From the NCBI GenBank assembly GCA_022573715.1, contig JACZTL010000018.1, forward strand, positions 1 through 64,000: DNA of 64,000 nt, given 5' to 3'. Below the pieces are notes generated by a model. The model was not told the origin of the DNA and did no database searches. It saw nothing but the letters and a program-made list of their open reading frames with translations. Of this stretch, positions 28,859 to 36,815 are shown in pieces (within the stretch, counting starts at the first letter, position 1; every line of letters begins with the position of its first letter). A program made the position numbers and the translations under genes. The stretch comes from Bacteroidota bacterium. GTDB taxonomy: Bacteria > Bacteroidota > Ignavibacteria > Ignavibacteriales > Ignavibacteriaceae.

Positions 28859-29044
28859 TCAACATACTATCGCTAATTTTTGAATTATGTTTTTGGTGGT
28901 ATTCCCACTGTGTAAAATAACTTTGTAAATATAAGTTCCGTTGGCAAGCAAATCTCCGTCTTGGTCACGACCGTACCAGAAAATTCTGTTGAGATCATAA
29001 TTCAGTTTGGTGTACTTTTTATTTTTATATTTGATTTTTTTCAA
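28859..29044 (-). pseudogene. C-terminal fragment of a T9SS-type exported protein, left copy
   Basis: A 61-codon open stretch beginning with TTG. Its core, W-x-GRDQDGDLLANGTYIYKV then NTTKNIIQKLAI, matches the FlgD-Ig-like C-terminal tail of long T9SS-secreted proteins (PorU-like ends). No exported N-terminus exists, so this is a fragment, not a gene. It begins 6 bp after the stop of the 1029-residue gene. The same tail recurs at 36288-36436, and a decayed third trace lies near 32467. Confidence 0.6.
28872..29007. repeat. Direct repeat A flanking the accessory island
   Basis: 136 bp that match 36301-36436 in the same orientation with about 14 differences by hand count (near 90 percent). On the minus strand it encodes the tail GRDQDGDLLANGTY and following residues. 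The two copies enclose about 7.3 kb. Confidence 0.8.
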
Positions 29045-29050
29045 AACATT

Positions 29051-32000
29051 TTATTTGTAGTTATGCTTTCTCAATACTAAATCTTCATCGGCTCTTTTCC
29101 CTTCAAAATCAATTTGTTTATCTAATGATTCTTCATATTTTTTTATAAATCCTTGTATATATTTTCTTTTATCTTTTTTCCATTTTTGTAGAATTTCTTT
29201 TTTACTCTTTAAAGAATATACATAACCATATTCTCCATAAACTACGCCTCCGGTTGCAGACATGGAAGATATAATATAATCACTATGTTTTGGATATTTT
29301 CTTATAATACATCGTACTGCTTTACTGTCTAATGTTATACATCCTAGATATGTGTTAAAAATAGATAATACAATTTCTATATCTTTAACATTTCCAGTAT
29401 TTAAGAGTTTCACTAACACATCATCAAGCTGATGTATCGAAAAAATAATTTTTAATAAATGACCACCTTCAAAATTAAATAACCAATTTTTATTACCAAA
29501 CCATTTTAATATTTCAGGAATAATTATTTTTCCGTGTCTCTGTAGAACAATATTCAATTTATGAAAATCATAAGGGATGGCATCATATCTATCCTCCCTA
29601 TTTTTCTTTGATTGCATAACTATTCTTCTTTCAAAAAATTGAATTACTTTTTGAGGACATTGCTTTGTAGCTGGTTCTAATATTACCTCAATGTGATAAT
29701 CAATATTTGTAGCAAAAAGTAAGTTTTTTAGAATTATATCAAAATCTTTTTCAGTAAGTATCTCTATGATGGATTCTTTTTGATTCCATAAATTAGTTAT
29801 CCACCAACAATTTTCATGTTTTGTAAGCTCTTGAATTGTTTCGACAAACAATTTAGTTTGTTGCTTAGTGTCAGGATAGTTTTTAACAATTAAGTAATTA
29901 ATGTTATTTAATGCATTTGTATCACCAACTTTTTTTGATTTTTGAAATGCCTTTTTGAGCAATATTTCATCTATCTCTTTTACATAATCAAAAATATTAG
30001 TGCATACTGATAAAAACTTTTCATCTTGAAGCCATTTTTCAATAAATTCTACTGCGGTATTTCTCTTTTTACTTTGCCAGATGCCAGCAACAAGAGGAAT
30101 AAGAAATTCTTTCAAAACGTTTTCATTGTTTTGAATTAATTTTTGAGTAATTTTTGGCTTTTGTTTACCAAGTTCATTAAGGAAAATATTAAAATACTTA
30201 TACCTTCCATAATCCTTTACTTGGTCGTAATTAGTTATCACAGATAAAATTTTATTTTCCCATTCTTTCAAATTCTCATCAGAAACCTGATTAACAAATT
30301 CTTGGATTTTTTGTTTTCTTTCAATTTCTGCATCTTTCCAATCTAAATTTTTAGAAAAGGAATGATCATAACCTACAAAGATTTTAAATATTACATACTC
30401 ATCATTTTGTGCAATAAGGGATTGTAGTTTTTTAATATTAATTAACCTATCAGAATATCTTTTTATGAACCAGTGTAATTGTTCTTCAATTTCTTTAATG
30501 ATCTCAGGGTATGCGTTTCCAATAATTTTAATGTAAAATTGAATAATTTTATTGGTGTTTTGCAGAATCAAATTCTCAAGCTCTTTTTTATAATGATCAT
30601 GGGGCGTTTGAGTAGCTTGATTAAGGATTTGTAATATTTTTTTCTTTTGATGAATTGTTTTTTCAAGAGTGTAGAACTTTTTAAGTATTTCAATTGCTCT
30701 ACCTCTCACTTGTTTCAGATTATTATTAGCTACAAGTCCACCACGGCTAATAGTAAAAGTTTGATAATCCGTCATTTCAGTTCCTTCAAATGAAGGCTTA
30801 ATAATTTCTACTAATATTACCAAAAGAGACTCAAAATGTTTCATCAGTTTTCTGTCTCCGAATTTTTCAATTTCATCGAGTAAGAAAAGTTGTGGTTTAT
30901 AGCTAATTCTTTGCAAAGCAAACAGATTATATTCGGCTACCTTTTTAAACGTATTATTTGCTTTCTCTTTGATTTTTTTATCATGTGAATTCGTTAATTT
31001 TAGTAGTAAAGAAAAAACTTCTTTTGATTTTATATATCTCAACTTTTCAAGTAACTCTAATGATTTATCCAATAAATCATCATGAGATGTTCCTTTTATT
31101 TTATCCCAACCATTTAGATTTTTTGTAACAGTTCTCAATGGATTTTTTGAGTTGATAATAAATTTTAAGATTTTCATTGCTTCATTTGGAACATTATAAA
31201 TATATTTATCTAAAAGTTCCAAATTCATAAAGATATCATCATTGTTCTTAAATTTTGGCAAATAGTTTCTGAACTCTTTGGACAGTTTATTAAAATATTT
31301 TTTAACTTTTAGATGTTTGAGTTTGGCTAGTTGTTCAAAAACTGCTTTCTTGTCTTCCACTTTCAATACATTATTTAAATTCTCAAAATCCAGCAACCCA
31401 CTATTTAGTAAGGAAGACAAAGATTCAATTCCTAATTGTTCATTTTCTAAAAGATAGTAATTAACGGTTGAACTTATGATTTCTTCACTTTCAAGATGAT
31501 TAATAAGATTAATAGATTCATGCTCTTTTATTTGCAATAGGTTTGAAAAAATTTGAGATAATTCTTGTTTCTTAATAGTTTTAAATAAATACAAAATGCC
31601 TAAACAAGAATGAATATTAACATTAACCTTATTTAGAATTTTATCTATTTTATTTGTAATTTCATTATAGATATCACCTTTTGCAAACTTTTGCCATTGT
31701 TGATTCAGTACTGGAGAGTTTTTGTCAATTTCGTTTTTAGTAAGATCAATACTTCTACCTTTGCTATTAGCAGAAAGGTTGAATTCCTTTTTAATTTTTT
31801 CAGAAATAAAGAACCAAAAACATTTATTAGCATTTGTATCGACCACAAAGAATAATGTAGGAACATTTGTGTCAATTAAATAATCAATGATTTTTCTTTT
31901 TAAAAGATATTTCTTTGGATTTTTGATGTCTTGGTGGCTTTTTGTTTGATAATGAAGATATCTATTCAAGTAAATTCCACGTCCATCTCTGAGTCTAATT

Positions 32001-32140
32001 TGTCCGTCAATATCAGGATATTTATCTTTTCCAGTTTTATCTGCAAAATCGTTAATTAGAAAAAAGTTACTGTCAAGAGATGCTTTAAAAATTTTTATTC
32101 CATTTTCTTCGATAGTGTCCTGAATAGTATATTGAGTCAT
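29051..32140 (-). CDS. DUF4365-like nuclease domain with long helical-repeat region; candidate defence protein
   Basis: A 1029-residue soluble protein. Residues about 1-170 resemble DUF4365, a PD-(D/E)xK-like fold: DIDGQIRL at 43-50 supplies the acidic residue, YQTKS at 64-68 supplies the QxK pair, and a PTLFFVVDTNANKCFWFF strand pair (94-111) follows. The rest is almost wholly alpha-helical, with HEAT/ARM-like character and many Lys, Glu and Leu. The C-terminus has SATGGVVYGEYGYVY and a charged helix. No Walker A motif or membrane segment was found. Genes of this shape often belong to anti-phage systems; that role is inferred from architecture and from its place in a repeat-bounded island. 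It stands alone, with no co-directional partner within 400 bp. Confidence 0.6.
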   Translation of the reverse strand: MTQYTIQDTIEENGIKIFKASLDSNFFLINDFADKTGKDKYPDIDGQIRLRDGRGIYLNRYLHYQTKSHQDIKNPKKYLLKRKIIDYLIDTNVPTLFFVVDTNANKCFWFFISEKIKKEFNLSANSKGRSIDLTKNEIDKNSPVLNQQWQKFAKGDIYNEITNKIDKILNKVNVNIHSCLGILYLFKTIKKQELSQIFSNLLQIKEHESINLINHLESEEIISSTVNYYLLENEQLGIESLSSLLNSGLLDFENLNNVLKVEDKKAVFEQLAKLKHLKVKKYFNKLSKEFRNYLPKFKNNDDIFMNLELLDKYIYNVPNEAMKILKFIINSKNPLRTVTKNLNGWDKIKGTSHDDLLDKSLELLEKLRYIKSKEVFSLLLKLTNSHDKKIKEKANNTFKKVAEYNLFALQRISYKPQLFLLDEIEKFGDRKLMKHFESLLVILVEIIKPSFEGTEMTDYQTFTISRGGLVANNNLKQVRGRAIEILKKFYTLEKTIHQKKKILQILNQATQTPHDHYKKELENLILQNTNKIIQFYIKIIGNAYPEIIKEIEEQLHWFIKRYSDRLINIKKLQSLIAQNDEYVIFKIFVGYDHSFSKNLDWKDAEIERKQKIQEFVNQVSDENLKEWENKILSVITNYDQVKDYGRYKYFNIFLNELGKQKPKITQKLIQNNENVLKEFLIPLVAGIWQSKKRNTAVEFIEKWLQDEKFLSVCTNIFDYVKEIDEILLKKAFQKSKKVGDTNALNNINYLIVKNYPDTKQQTKLFVETIQELTKHENCWWITNLWNQKESIIEILTEKDFDIILKNLLFATNIDYHIEVILEPATKQCPQKVIQFFERRIVMQSKKNREDRYDAIPYDFHKLNIVLQRHGKIIIPEILKWFGNKNWLFNFEGGHLLKIIFSIHQLDDVLVKLLNTGNVKDIEIVLSIFNTYLGCITLDSKAVRCIIRKYPKHSDYIISSMSATGGVVYGEYGYVYSLKSKKEILQKWKKDKRKYIQGFIKKYEESLDKQIDFEGKRADEDLVLRKHNYK

Positions 32141-32225
32141 GTTAAGTAATTTTTTTTCTAAGTAAATACGTTGTAATATTAATTTTTAGAGCCTTTTTTA
32201 TCAAAAAAAGAAAAAAATATGGAGC

Positions 32226-32412
32226 CCAACATCTCAATAAACGCATTGAGTTAAGTGAGACATTAATTCATATTTTGTTTATTACATAAATTAAATTTTA
32301 AAATATGAAAAAACAAAAAGATTTTATATAAATATAAAAGCAGTTAAAAATTTAGAGTTATTCCGAACAGAAAATAAAGTGTTATTGTTCCGCTCTTAAC
32401 ACCTTTTTGAAT
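32226..32412. repeat. Direct repeat flanking the acetyltransferase gene, copy 1
   Basis: It aligns with 33187-33366. The left part shares CAAC-x-TCT-x-AATAAAC-x-CATTG, and the right 125 bp match at roughly 85-90 percent by eye. It starts with GCCCAAC and contains CTCAAT/ATTGAG arms and GTTAAGT, which look like the ends of integron attC sites but lie much too close together for a normal attC. Confidence 0.65.
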
Positions 32413-32433
32413 CTAACTTCCTGTAGACAGGTT
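32411..32433 (-). repeat. Dispersed palindromic repeat, minus-strand copy
   Basis: Read on the minus strand this is AACCTGTCTACAGGAAG followed by TTAGAT, a shortened relative of the ACCTGTCTACCGACAGGT element at 21597 and 61367. It lies directly at the end of the acetyltransferase-flanking repeat. Confidence 0.5.
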
Positions 32434-32466
32434 TATTGCAAATGCTAAATTAGAAAAGGTCTACTA

Positions 32467-32502
32467 ACTATTGCCAATTTTTAAATTACGCTTTTTTGGT
32501 AT
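32467..32502 (-). repeat. Decayed third trace of the T9SS-tail repeat
   Basis: The stretch attgccaatttttaaattac and the following gcttttttggtat match the first about 35 bp of repeats A and B with a few substitutions and one inserted base, which breaks the reading frame. It is a short relic inside the island. Confidence 0.45.
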
Positions 32503-32547
32503 ACCCGAAAACGTTTGAATAAACGCTCGTTTTTCCCGAAGGGATGC

Positions 32548-33141
32548 CTATGGCAAATGCAGTTTATTTTTTGTTGTGTGCTGGCATTTTTTGTCAGTCA
32601 TTTTTCTTTCTAAATAATAACAAGATAAATTATTCAATTCTTCTTTTGTTGCAAATGCAAAATCTATATCAAACTTAAAATTATTCCGTTCTAAAAGTTT
32701 GATTGATTTGACATTGTCAGCACTTGGAAAAGCTGTAATGTTTTTAATTCTTAAATTGTCAAAGCCAAACTTTATAACTGTTGAAATGGCTTCTTGCATA
32801 ATTCCTTTTCCGTGAAAGTTTGGATTTAATTCATAACCTATTTCTACTGTATTCTTTAGAACATCTATGTTAAACAAACATATTGTCCCAATTAAAGTGT
32901 CATTATTCTTGATAGTTATTGCCCAATAAATCCATTCGTTATTTACAATACCTTTTTCAATTTTCCTAATAAAATTTGTTGCATCGTCTATTATTCTTGC
33001 TTTTTGTCTATCAAGAAACTTGTTTACTTTCTCGTCCGAACGAAGAAACATAATTTCATTAGTGTCTTCAATTTTAAGCGGTCTTAATATTAGACGTACT
33101 GTTGTCAAATTCGGAAAAGGTGTAAAGTTTAGGTCTAACAT
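32548..33141 (-). CDS. GNAT acetyltransferase, RimJ/RimL type
   Basis: A 197-residue acetyl-CoA-dependent N-acetyltransferase. It opens with TVRLILRPLKIEDTNEIM, typical of the RimJ/RimL branch. The acetyl-CoA pyrophosphate loop is NFHGKGIMQEAI, and SIKLLERNNFKFD closes the fold. The substrate (a protein N-terminus, antibiotic or other amine) cannot be told. The gene sits alone between two direct repeats about 960 bp apart, like a gene cassette. No strong ribosome binding site is visible before ATG 33139-33141. Confidence 0.85.
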   Translation of the reverse strand: MLDLNFTPFPNLTTVRLILRPLKIEDTNEIMFLRSDEKVNKFLDRQKARIIDDATNFIRKIEKGIVNNEWIYWAITIKNNDTLIGTICLFNIDVLKNTVEIGYELNPNFHGKGIMQEAISTVIKFGFDNLRIKNITAFPSADNVKSIKLLERNNFKFDIDFAFATKEELNNLSCYYLERKMTDKKCQHTTKNKLHLP

Positions 33142-33186
33142 TTTTTTTATTTATTTTGTTAGTGTATTGTCTACATATGCTTGCAC

Positions 33187-33366
33187 ACAACGTCTTAATA
33201 AACACATTGCGCCTGCCTTTCGGCAGATAGGATTATTATGCAAATTAAATTTTATTATATGGGAAAACAAGAAATTTTATATAAATATACAAGCAGTTAA
33301 AAAATTGAGGGTTATTCGGAACAGAAAATAAAATGTTACTTTTCCGCTCTTAACTCCTTTTTGAAT
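33187..33366. repeat. Direct repeat flanking the acetyltransferase gene, copy 2
   Basis: Partner of 32226-32412, in the same orientation. It starts CACAAC and carries the palindrome cctgcctttcggcag inside its left third, where copy 1 has a different short inverted repeat. Confidence 0.65.
33211..33234 (+). repeat. Dispersed palindromic repeat, embedded copy
   Basis: cctgcctttcggcag followed by ataggatt has the same layout as the ACCTGTC-TACC-GACAGGT element (arms CTGCC/GGCAG). It is probably a diverged member of the same short repeat class. Confidence 0.4.
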
Positions 33367-33475
33367 TTTATTGTAAATGTTAAATAAAAAATGGTCCTTA
33401 TTATTTTTTTCGTTATTTTTTTCATTATCATTGTAACAACTTTATAGTATTATTCATTATAAAAAAACAAAAACA

Positions 33476-34273
33476 ATGAAAATTAAAAAATTAATCATTC
33501 ATATTGTAATGATTATCGGTTCTATCAACATTAGCTTTGCACAGGATTCGTCAAAAGTAAATTTTGACTTGGGTACTGATATCGTGAGTAGATATGTATG
33601 GAGGGGCAAGCAGCTTGGAGGAGCATCACCAAATATTCAACCATATGTAGAATTGGGAATTGAAAACTTTGTTCTTGGAGTCTGGGGCTCATATTCACTG
33701 GGAGGAGTAAACCCTTTTCAGGAACTGGATTTATATGCCACTTACAATTTATTTGATGATAAAGTCTCTATTACCGTGACTGATTATTTTTTCCCTAATG
33801 AATCATTGGACTATAAATATTATGATTATACTGACACTACAACCGGACATATATTTGAGGCATCAATTAGTTTTAACGGAACCGATAAAATACCTTTTTC
33901 GGTTTTAATTGCTGTAAACTTTTACGGAGCTGATGCCACTAGAATTTCCGATAATCCTGGCTCCTTAAACAGTAGGGATGGCATACAATACTCATCCTAC
34001 CTAGAATTGGGTTTTGAAACTGAATTTAATGAGATTAATTTTGAAGCCTTTGTTGGTATCAATCTTACAGCACCACGCTCAGCAGATCTTTCCGGGTCAG
34101 GTTATGTGGGTGAAACCGGTTTTTATGGAAATAATTTTGGTGTTGTAAATTTGGGTATTACTGTATCAAAAGAAATTAAGATTTCTGATAAATTCAGTTT
34201 GCCATTGATAACTTCAGTGATTACCAATCCACAGGCACAAAAAATATTTTTGGTCTTTGGTTTCACATTATAG
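33476..34273 (+). CDS. TorF-family putative porin
   Basis: 265 residues. A signal peptide (about 1-22, ending SFAQD) precedes a Gly- and aromatic-rich beta-strand protein with the family's DIVSRYVWRGKQLGG start (about 31-45). It ends KIFLVFGFTL, fitting an outer-membrane barrel terminus. Members of this family are often encoded next to ammonium transporters, as here (50 bp upstream of amt), which suggests outer-membrane passage for the same substrate. That pairing is inferred from context. Confidence 0.75.
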   Translation: MKIKKLIIHIVMIIGSINISFAQDSSKVNFDLGTDIVSRYVWRGKQLGGASPNIQPYVELGIENFVLGVWGSYSLGGVNPFQELDLYATYNLFDDKVSITVTDYFFPNESLDYKYYDYTDTTTGHIFEASISFNGTDKIPFSVLIAVNFYGADATRISDNPGSLNSRDGIQYSSYLELGFETEFNEINFEAFVGINLTAPRSADLSGSGYVGETGFYGNNFGVVNLGITVSKEIKISDKFSLPLITSVITNPQAQKIFLVFGFTL

Positions 34274-34323
34274 AGGGCGTAGTTTTAATTTAGAAATATT
34301 AAAATTAAATAGGATTAAATATT

Positions 34324-35535
34324 ATGGAAACAGGAAACATAGTTTTTATGATCTTATGCACCAGCTTAGTAATGTTGATGACACCAGGGTTAGCTTTTTT
34401 TTATGGTGGTTTAGCCGGCAAAAGAAACATCTTAGGGATAATGATGCAAACCTTTGTATCATTGGGAATTACTACAATATTGTGGGTTGTTGTAGGTTAT
34501 TCCTTATGTTTCAGTGGTGACATTGGAGGTATTATTGGAAACCTTGATTTAGCTTTTTTGAAAGGTATAGCCTTCGATGAAGCCTGGGGAGATGATGGCT
34601 TATTCCCAACCTACATCTTCATAGCATATCAGATGATGTTTGCAGTTATTACACCAGTACTGATAACCGGTGCGTTCGTCAATCGAATTACTTTTAAAGC
34701 TTATTTAATTTTCTTAGTGTGCTGGCAATTATTGGTTTACTATCCATTTGTGCACATGATTTGGGGCGGTGGTATTATGGCCCAATGGGGCGTTCTTGAT
34801 TTTGCCGGTGGTATTGTGGTACATACATCAGCTGGATTTGCCGCACTTGCTTCTGTTATCTATGTGGGTAAAAGAAGAGATCAAAAGTCGCCTCCCAATA
34901 GTATTCCTTTAATTGCTATTGGTACAGGTTTGCTTTGGTTTGGGTGGTACGGCTTTAATGCAGGAAGTGCACTGGAAGTAAATAGTGTTTCTACATTGGC
35001 ATTCTTGAATACTGATATTGCAGCATCTTTTGCTGCAACAACTTGGTTAATTGTTGAATGGATCAGGGAAGGAAAGCCAAAGTTTGTGGGTTTTTTGACG
35101 GGTGCTATTGCAGGTCTTGCTACAATTACACCTGCTGCAGGGTTTGTACCACTATGGGCTGCAATGATTATAGGTATTTTGGCTGGACTTGGTTGTTATA
35201 TGGCAGTTCAGCTTAAGAATAAGCTTGGATGGGATGATGCCTTGGATGTTTGGAGTGTTCACGGAATTGGCGGCGTAATAGGCATTATTTCTCTTGGTAT
35301 ATTCGCTTCGACAACAGTTAATTCTCAAAGTGGATTACTTGAAGGAAACTCTGGATTTTTCTTTATACAAATTGGAGCAGTTGCACTTGCTGCTGCTTAT
35401 GCTTTTGTATTTACATATGGTATGTTAGCATTGATAAATTACATCACACCTGTGAAGGTTACTGAAGAACAGGAAACAATTGGAATAGATCATTCGCTTC
35501 ACGGTGAGAAAGCATATGATGAGGGAGTTCTTTAA
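34324..35535 (+). CDS. amt: Ammonium transporter
   Basis: A 403-residue inner-membrane Amt/MEP/Rh protein with about 11 membrane helices. TPGLAFFYGG is the family start. The two pore histidines are visible in VVHTSAGFAALA and WSVHGIGGVIG, and FGWYGFNAGSA is the conserved signature. There is no signal peptide, as in shorter Amt proteins. It is co-directional with the upstream porin gene, and AGGATT precedes the ATG. No glnK gene follows, which is unusual because PII normally gates Amt. By eye this gene is richer in G+C than its neighbours. Confidence 0.95.
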   Translation: METGNIVFMILCTSLVMLMTPGLAFFYGGLAGKRNILGIMMQTFVSLGITTILWVVVGYSLCFSGDIGGIIGNLDLAFLKGIAFDEAWGDDGLFPTYIFIAYQMMFAVITPVLITGAFVNRITFKAYLIFLVCWQLLVYYPFVHMIWGGGIMAQWGVLDFAGGIVVHTSAGFAALASVIYVGKRRDQKSPPNSIPLIAIGTGLLWFGWYGFNAGSALEVNSVSTLAFLNTDIAASFAATTWLIVEWIREGKPKFVGFLTGAIAGLATITPAAGFVPLWAAMIIGILAGLGCYMAVQLKNKLGWDDALDVWSVHGIGGVIGIISLGIFASTTVNSQSGLLEGNSGFFFIQIGAVALAAAYAFVFTYGMLALINYITPVKVTEEQETIGIDHSLHGEKAYDEGVL

Positions 35536-35757
35536 TCGAGTTGTAAAAGGTTGTAAAATTTACGCTTTTAAAAATTTTTAACAGCCTACTACTGTTATCT
35601 ACTGCTAAAGTAAGACAGTATGGGGTGTGTACAAGCCTAAGATCCCAGCTAAATAAGGGTGTTGTTTGAAGCTGGTAATGGTACTAAATATCTTAATAAA
35701 CCAAATTTATTTATCTATCAAATACAATTTAATAATAATAAATTATGAGATAAAATT

Positions 35758-36276
35758 ATGAAAACTTTATCAATCAGGATAATCCCATTCTTCTTATTTG
35801 TAATATTATTAGGATGCAATACAATTTCCAATAATTCTTCTAAAAATATTTCCATCGAAAAAATTGAAGCTGCAAAAGCAGATGTAAAAGAAGTATTAGA
35901 AAAATATAAAAATGCGATTGAAAACCTTACCACTGATTATACTATTGATTTATTTGTTAAAAATTCTGCTGTCTTCGAATCCGGAGGTATAGAAGGTACT
36001 TACGAAAATTATGTAGAACATCATTTAAAACCGGAATTAAAGGTATTTAAGAGTTTTAAATTCAGTAATTACAAAGTAAATGTTTCTGTCGATTTACCCT
36101 ATGCCTTTTCTACAGAGACATATATTTATACTATTGTTGTAAAAGCTGACAAAGAGAAAGGAAGAAAGGAACGTACCGTAAGCCAACAAGGTGTGGCTAC
36201 AGCAGATCTAAAATACATAGACGGTAAATGGAAAATATTTAAATATCATACTTCCGCAAGACGAAATAGAAAATAA
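35758..36276 (+). CDS. NTF2-like (SnoaL/DUF4440 type) lipoprotein
   Basis: 172 residues with a lipoprotein signal (FFLFVILLGC, Cys near 20). The mature part follows an NTF2-like fold: a helix EVLEKYKNAIENL, then DLFVKNSAVFESGGIEGTY, and a final YIDGKWKIFKYHTSARR strand. Such domains bind small ligands or catalyse isomerase-type reactions; here no active site can be named. It is a single gene, 222 bp after amt and 11 bp before the tail of the broken flippase on the other strand. Confidence 0.65.
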   Translation: MKTLSIRIIPFFLFVILLGCNTISNNSSKNISIEKIEAAKADVKEVLEKYKNAIENLTTDYTIDLFVKNSAVFESGGIEGTYENYVEHHLKPELKVFKSFKFSNYKVNVSVDLPYAFSTETYIYTIVVKADKEKGRKERTVSQQGVATADLKYIDGKWKIFKYHTSARRNRK

Positions 36277-36287
36277 AATTTTAAATA

Positions 36288-36800
36288 TTATCTTATTATT
36301 GCTAATTTTTGAATTACGTTTTTGGTAGTATTTCCACTGTGTAAAATAACTTTATAAAGATATGTTCCGTTGGCAAGCAAATCTCCGTCTTGGTCACGAC
36401 CGTCCCAATAAATTCTATTAAAATCATAATTAAGTTCTTTGGATTTTAATTTTATAATTCTTACTAAAGAAAAAACGATAATAGATAATAGCATAAAACT
36501 AATTATGATTAGAATAATTTTAATTGATAAAACAGCCGAATAGTTTTTATCTATTTTAGTTTTTTCATTTCTGTTAATTGAGATGAGTTGAGTAGCGGAC
36601 CATGAAAATCCATAATCTGATAAAAGTCCGAAATATGCAACAAATGCTGCAGCAAAGTTTATAAGCCCAAATTTTTCAATACCTATCACTCTAACTATAT
36701 ACGGAAATATAATTAAAGAGAAAAAATAATTTGCAAAATTGAGTATAGAAAGGGATGAAAAATTTTTGATTTGTGTTTTTATATTCAGTATAAAGTTTTC
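36288..36800 (-). pseudogene. Polysaccharide flippase (Wzx-like) fragment joined to a T9SS-tail remnant
   Basis: The frame is open from 36800 (after two TGA codons) but has no good start before an internal one at 36689. It reads SLSILNFANYFFSLIIFPY, then VRVIGIEKFGLINFAAAF, the N-terminus of an O-antigen/polysaccharide flippase. After about 120 codons it switches abruptly to the tail LNYDFNRIYWDGRDQDGDLL shared with the left island repeat. Full flippases are about 400-500 residues, so both the 5' end and most of the gene are gone. The join marks the right boundary of the accessory island. It lies 15 bp after the EnvC-like gene. Confidence 0.75.
36301..36436. repeat. Direct repeat B flanking the accessory island
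   Basis: Partner of 28872-29007, same orientation, about 90 percent identical by hand count. The match runs from the stop-proximal end of the tail-coding sequence to the AATTAAGTT region, where the flippase fragment begins. Confidence 0.8.
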
Positions 36801-36815
36801 TCATCAATTATTATA

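Larger units (their letters stand above)
32141..32547. other. Non-coding gap with cassette repeat and recombination traces
   Basis: About 407 bp. It holds copy 1 of the repeat flanking the acetyltransferase (32226-32412), a short palindromic repeat (32411-32433) and a degenerate trace of the T9SS-tail repeat (32467-32502). The rest is AT-rich; no gene is seen. Confidence 0.6.
33142..33475. other. Non-coding gap holding cassette repeat copy 2
   Basis: About 334 bp. It contains the second flanking repeat (33187-33366) with an embedded palindromic element (33211-33234), followed by AT-rich DNA that must hold the promoter of the porin/ammonium transporter pair. No gene is seen. Confidence 0.6.

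Noticed and set aside
32226-32260. A standard integron attC site
   Set aside because: The RYYYAAC and GTTRRRY ends are present but about 33 bp overall is far below the usual attC length; kept only as a hypothesis in the findings.
35588-35622. TACTGT/ACAGTA inverted repeat after amt as terminator
   Set aside because: Six base pairs, long loop and no T-run.
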